From positions 1 to 10,367 of the forward strand of contig CANPVY010000212.1 of the NCBI GenBank assembly GCA_947581845.1: 10,367 nucleotides of DNA, written 5' to 3'. Made by a program: the position numbers and the translations under genes. This stretch comes from an uncultured bacterium. GTDB lineage: Bacteria; Gemmatimonadota; Gemmatimonadetes; Palauibacterales; KS3-K002. Positions 7,643 through 10,367 of this stretch are shown piece after piece; position 1 is the first letter of the stretch, and each line of letters begins with the position of its first letter. A model generated the notes under the pieces. It worked only from the letters and a program-made list of their open reading frames with translations, did not search any database and was not told the DNA's origin.

Positions 7643-8518
7643 TCAGTCTGGCCGGTCGGAGACCAGGGTTGGTTTCTCCTCGTGGGGCGCAAGATAGCCC
7701 CAGGGAATTTCGGGGTCATGCTCGAACAGCAGCAAGGTTCGTTCCTTCTTGACCCAGTCCAGCACGGTTCGCTTCGTCTCCAGGGTGACCAAGGGCGCCA
7801 CGTCGTAACCCATGATCCAGGGCAGCGGGAGATGCGCGGTCGTGGGCACGAGGTCGCCGAGGTAGAGGGCGACTTCATCGTCAGAGTGGATCAGCACCGA
7901 CTGGTGGTGCGGGGTGTGCCCGGGTGTGGGCAGCACCTGGATGCCGGGCACGATCTCCGCCGGCCCGTCCACCAGCTCAAGCAGGCCGGCAGCCTGGAGG
8001 GGGTCGAGGTTATGCAGGAGGTAGCTGGCCCGGAGGCGCTCGTTCTGCAAGTGCGCGAACTCCCACTCCCCCTGCTGTACCACATGGCGGACGCCGGCGA
8101 AGGCCGGGACGACGTTCCCGTCCGGGAGTCTCAGCGTATCACCGCCGGCGTGGTCGAAATGCAGGTGTGTGTTGATGACCACCGTCACATCGGAGGGCTG
8201 GAAGCCGGCGTCGCGTATGGCGTCCTCGAGCGCCGTCGGGTCGCCGTCGTTCTCGAGCCCGTACATGTCGCGGAACTTCGCGTCCTCTTTGTTGCCGGCA
8301 CCGGTGTCGATCAAGACGAGTTCATCGTCGGTCTGCACGAGCAGGGGACGCAAAGCCAGGGGAACCCGATTCCGCTCGTCGGCGGGCATCTTCTTCTGCC
8401 AGAGCGGCTTCGGCACGACACCGAACATGGCGCCGCCATCCAGACGCTGGCCGCCAGCCGACAGCGCGTGCAGTCGGAATCGTCCCAGCTGGCGAGTCAG
8501 CGATTTACCGATGCTCAA
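7643..8518 (-). CDS. MBL-fold metallo-hydrolase of unknown substrate
   Basis: This 291-residue protein has a complete metallo-beta-lactamase dinuclear metal site: THLHFDHAGG (117-126) with His118, His120, Asp122 and His123, then His201 in PTPGHTPHH, Asp222 in YLGDLVP, and His267 in FEHDPE. The N-terminal block GGAMFGVVPKPLW (28-40) followed by PADERNR (45-51) is a conserved opening of a lactonase-like subgroup; that is from memory. Likely chemistry is hydrolysis of an ester, lactone or thioester, but the sequence does not fix the substrate. The start is TTG at 8518, its TTGA overlapping the exonuclease stop. GAGGAG 8 bases upstream supports it, pointing to coupled translation. There is no signal peptide, so it should be cytosolic. 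Its closeness to the thiolase suggests, without proving, a role with acyl-CoA metabolites. Confidence 0.88.
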   Translation of the reverse strand: MSIGKSLTRQLGRFRLHALSAGGQRLDGGAMFGVVPKPLWQKKMPADERNRVPLALRPLLVQTDDELVLIDTGAGNKEDAKFRDMYGLENDGDPTALEDAIRDAGFQPSDVTVVINTHLHFDHAGGDTLRLPDGNVVPAFAGVRHVVQQGEWEFAHLQNERLRASYLLHNLDPLQAAGLLELVDGPAEIVPGIQVLPTPGHTPHHQSVLIHSDDEVALYLGDLVPTTAHLPLPWIMGYDVAPLVTLETKRTVLDWVKKERTLLLFEHDPEIPWGYLAPHEEKPTLVSDRPD

Positions 8519-9393
8519 TGACGCAACTCCTCACGGCTCCGCTCGCCCTTCCTCTTGCGCTGCCTGGCAAGCTCCGGCGGATACTCGCCTCTCAGGTAGG
8601 CCTGCAAACGGCCCCAATCCACCACGCCCTGGTCCGCCAGCCGACCCAAGAAGCGAAGGAACAGCTCGGCGGTCGCCCTGGCGTCAGAGCCGGCCCGGTG
8701 GCAGCTGTCGACGACAATGGCGTAGTAGTCGGCCAGCACGCCCAGGCTGCGGCGCGGGAGCTCGGGATGCAGCCGCCGGGCCAGGCGCAGCGTGCAAACG
8801 CGCTCGCCGCCCAGCCGGCCCCTGCGGCAGCGCCTGAACTCGGACTGCAGGAACCGCCAATCGAAGCCGGCGTTATGGGCGACGAATACGGCGCCCTCCA
8901 GCACGCGGCGCAGCGACTCCGTCAGATCGACGAAGCGTGGCGCCTCGGCGACCATCTCGTCGGTGATGTTCGTCAGCGCCGTCACCGACGGCGGGATCGG
9001 CCGCCCCGGATTGACCAGCGACTCGAGGCTGTCCACGATCTGGCCGCCGCGCACCCGGAGCGCCGCCACCTCCGTCACCCGATCGCCCCGGGCCGGCGAG
9101 CCGCCGGTCGTCTCCACGTCCACGACGACGAAGTCCAGATCGCGTAGCGGCGTCGACCCGTAGCCGGCCGGCTCCTCGCTGAGCAGCCAACGCCCCCGGC
9201 TCAGCTCGAAGCGTGGATCGGCGCCCAACACCTCGCGCACCAGCGACGCGGCGAGGCGTGGTGGCCCCTGCCGCCACCCGAAGATCCGCTCCGCCAGCGC
9301 CGGTGCGCGTGCCGGGCCCGACAGCAGCAGCGAGACGGCCCGCTCCCGGAGCAGAGGAAGATCGTCCCAGCGAACACCCAGCCCGTTGTTCAT
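8515..9393 (-). CDS. DEDDh 3'-5' exonuclease (DnaQ/epsilon-like) with N-terminal helical region
   Basis: This 292-residue protein has the RNase T/DnaQ exonuclease fold at about 85-252. The metal-binding residues are complete: Asp92 and Glu94 in VVVDVETTG, Asp178 in AHNAGFDWRFL, and His232 and Asp237 in CHRAGSDARA, which is the DEDDh pattern. Residues 30-73 (AERIFGW ... LVREVLGADPRFELSRGRWLL) look like a winged-helix of the HARE-HTH sort, where a DPRF...W.L ending is typical. That part is inference. The C-terminus (275-292) is strongly basic and may bind nucleic acid. It could proofread or act in DNA repair; the lack of a helicase or polymerase domain leaves this open. I chose ATG at 9393, with GGGGGT upstream. 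A longer frame to GTG at 9498 has no ribosome binding site. Its stop overlaps the hydrolase start. Confidence 0.9.
   Translation of the reverse strand: MNNGLGVRWDDLPLLRERAVSLLLSGPARAPALAERIFGWRQGPPRLAASLVREVLGADPRFELSRGRWLLSEEPAGYGSTPLRDLDFVVVDVETTGGSPARGDRVTEVAALRVRGGQIVDSLESLVNPGRPIPPSVTALTNITDEMVAEAPRFVDLTESLRRVLEGAVFVAHNAGFDWRFLQSEFRRCRRGRLGGERVCTLRLARRLHPELPRRSLGVLADYYAIVVDSCHRAGSDARATAELFLRFLGRLADQGVVDWGRLQAYLRGEYPPELARQRKRKGERSREELRH
8527..8532 (-). promoter_or_regulatory. Shine-Dalgarno site fixing the TTG start of the MBL-fold hydrolase
   Basis: GAGGAG lies 8 bases before the TTG at 8518, within the last codons of the exonuclease gene. It justifies a TTG start that overlaps the TGA stop as TTGA, an arrangement typical of translational coupling. 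Confidence 0.65.
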
Positions 9394-9553
9394 CCTGTAC
9401 CCCCACTGGGACCGCCCGGCGCGACAGCCGTCCCGGGCCGTGGCCTGCGCAGGCTCGCGAACGGGTTGCGGCGGGGCTGTCTGGATCTGCGCCGACACCG
9501 GGTCAGGCCGCGGCGGTCAGGGAACCAGCGGCGCGCGACCCGGCCGGAGGCAA

Positions 9554-9565
9554 GCTAACGTTAGC
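9554..9565. promoter_or_regulatory. 12-bp perfect palindrome, possible operator upstream of the exonuclease
   Basis: GCTAACGTTAGC is a perfect dyad, AT-rich at its centre within very GC-rich DNA. It covers the transcription start expected from the promoter-like boxes at 9569-9597, which is a usual place for a repressor site. No regulator gene is in the window, and one copy only was seen. Confidence 0.35.
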
Positions 9566-9568
9566 GGC

Positions 9569-9597
9569 AAGATAGGGCGGCCGCAGGGGCGGCGCAA
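9569..9597 (-). promoter_or_regulatory. Candidate sigma70-type promoter for the exonuclease unit
   Basis: On the minus strand TTGCGC (9597-9592) is followed after exactly 17 bases by TATCTT (9574-9569). The matches to consensus are three and four of six. The expected start near 9562 gives a leader of about 170 bases before the exonuclease ATG. It is weak by sequence alone and rests mainly on spacing, position in the 274-base spacer (9394-9667), and the neighbouring palindrome. Confidence 0.3.
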
Positions 9598-9615
9598 ACC
9601 GCCCCAGAGCGGGGC
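9586..9615 (-). terminator. Possible weak terminator or alternative hairpins after rsmA
   Basis: Read on the minus strand, GCCCC pairs with GGGGC (9615-9611 with 9605-9601), followed by GG and then TTT, about 50 bases after the rsmA stop. The same GGGGCGG can instead pair with CCGCCCC (9605-9599 with 9592-9586, 7 bp, 6-base loop). The T-run is only three bases, so termination here is doubtful. Confidence 0.25.
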
Positions 9616-9667
9616 TATTTCGGCGGTGGGCGGCGGATCTCGGCGGGTGCCCGGGCGTGGCAACCGT

Positions 9668-10367
9668 CTAGGTCCTGTGGGCCAGGGCGGCGGCCAAACA
9701 TATGTAGTCGGCCACCGCCAGCGCGTCGGGCCGCGCGCTGGGGTCGATCCCCAGCGAGCCTAGAAGCGCCGCGGCCTCCGGCCCGGAAAGGCGGTACTCG
9801 GGGGCCTGGCGCAGCACCTTCTGGATCTGCTTGCGCCTGCGGCTGAACGCCGCACGGGTGAGCTGCCGGAACGCCGCTTCCTGCTCCGGGGCCAGAGGTG
9901 ACGGCGTCTGCGGCACGATGCGCACGACTGTGGAGTCGACCTGGGGCCGCGGGCGGAAGGCCTGGCGCGAGATGCGAAACAGCGCTTCCACGCGACTCAC
10001 CGCCTGCACGCCTGCCGTCAGCGCACCGTACCGCTTGGTGCGCGGCCGGGCGGTCAGACGATCGGCCACCTCCCGCTGAACGGTCAGCACGATGAGCTGC
10101 GGTCGGGGCCGCCCGTCCAGGAGGTGGAAGATGAGGGGCGTGGTGATCGCATACGGGATGTTGCCAATCACCTTCAGAGGTTCGCCGCGGGCGAGCTCGG
10201 AGAGGGAGATCTCCAAGGCGTCGGCGTGCAGGATCTCGACGTCCGGCCGGCCCTCGTACTCGCGGCGCAGTTCAGCCGCGAGGTCGTCATCCAGCTCGAC
10301 CAGCGTGAGGTGACCGACGCGCCCGACCAGGTGACGGGTCAACGCGCCGGTACCGGGGCCGATCTCC
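9668..10367 (-). CDS. rsmA: 16S rRNA (adenine1518-N6/adenine1519-N6)-dimethyltransferase RsmA/KsgA, N-terminus missing
   Basis: RsmA uses S-adenosylmethionine to dimethylate two adjacent adenines in the 3'-terminal hairpin of 16S rRNA during late 30S assembly; its loss gives kasugamycin resistance. The frame is open to the window edge, so about 232 codons are visible and roughly 40-50 N-terminal residues are missing compared with the usual 260-290. The first visible residues, EIGPGTGALT, are the SAM-binding motif I. VELDDDLA follows with the ribose-binding acidic residue, then HADAL, and the catalytic NIPYAITTPLIF block (NIPY). The C-terminal domain carries QVDSTVVRI and FSRRRKQIQKVL, both typical. 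The Leu codon of GALT is TTG (10342) and should not be taken for a start. A 274-base spacer separates it from the exonuclease. Identification is firm. Confidence 0.95.
   Translation of the reverse strand, partial: EIGPGTGALTRHLVGRVGHLTLVELDDDLAAELRREYEGRPDVEILHADALEISLSELARGEPLKVIGNIPYAITTPLIFHLLDGRPRPQLIVLTVQREVADRLTARPRTKRYGALTAGVQAVSRVEALFRISRQAFRPRPQVDSTVVRIVPQTPSPLAPEQEAAFRQLTRAAFSRRRKQIQKVLRQAPEYRLSGPEAAALLGSLGIDPSARPDALAVADYICLAAALAHRT

Noticed and set aside
6396-7697. 433-codon plus-strand open frame opposite the thiolase
   Set aside because: The translation is rich in Arg, His, Asp and Val as in codon-mirrored shadows, and the opposite strand has a complete thiolase active site.
10340-10342. 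TTG as a start codon for rsmA
   Set aside because: It encodes the Leu of the SAM motif EIGPGTGALT, and the frame stays open to the window edge, so the real start is outside.

Overview
The window is GC-rich and ordinary in layout. Eleven protein genes all lie on the minus strand, so they are read from high to low coordinates, with mostly short gaps and no gene-free stretch above 300 bases. The genes at both edges are cut by the window. The many long plus-strand open frames are antisense shadows of these genes, as expected at this base composition. I see no rRNA, tRNA, CRISPR array, insertion sequence or phage gene. The mix of genes, high GC and frequent GTG/TTG starts suggests a free-living heterotroph. 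Chloroflexota (Thermomicrobia-like) would fit, but that is inference from general character and no marker here settles it.

In reading order, the 5' part carries nucleic-acid genes. These are rsmA (16S rRNA dimethyltransferase, N-terminus outside the window), a 274-base spacer with a possible promoter and a 12-bp palindrome, and a DEDDh exonuclease with an N-terminal winged-helix-like region. A metallo-beta-lactamase-fold hydrolase follows, its TTG start overlapping the exonuclease stop. A thiolase begins 14 bases after that hydrolase ends, and bioY (biotin transporter S component) follows 36 bases after the thiolase.

A strong intrinsic terminator is built into the last codons of bioY and probably ends this unit. 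Next come a CPBP-family membrane protease, 3-hydroxyacyl-CoA dehydrogenase, acyl-CoA dehydrogenase, a leucine-type amino acid dehydrogenase, and glyA (serine hydroxymethyltransferase). The last gene, at the low-coordinate edge, is a 30-codon fragment whose N-terminus matches the uncharacterised Minf_1886 family.

Metabolically, the amino acid dehydrogenase, acyl-CoA dehydrogenase, hydroxyacyl-CoA dehydrogenase and thiolase fit catabolism of branched-chain amino acids or short-chain acyl-CoA. The enoyl-CoA hydratase, the 2-oxoacid dehydrogenase and any biotin-dependent carboxylase are not in the window. BioY may supply biotin for such carboxylases. The most notable points are the terminator that overlaps both the bioY end and the protease start, the palindrome at a predicted promoter before the exonuclease, and the Minf_1886-like fragment. 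No clearly new multi-gene system is visible.
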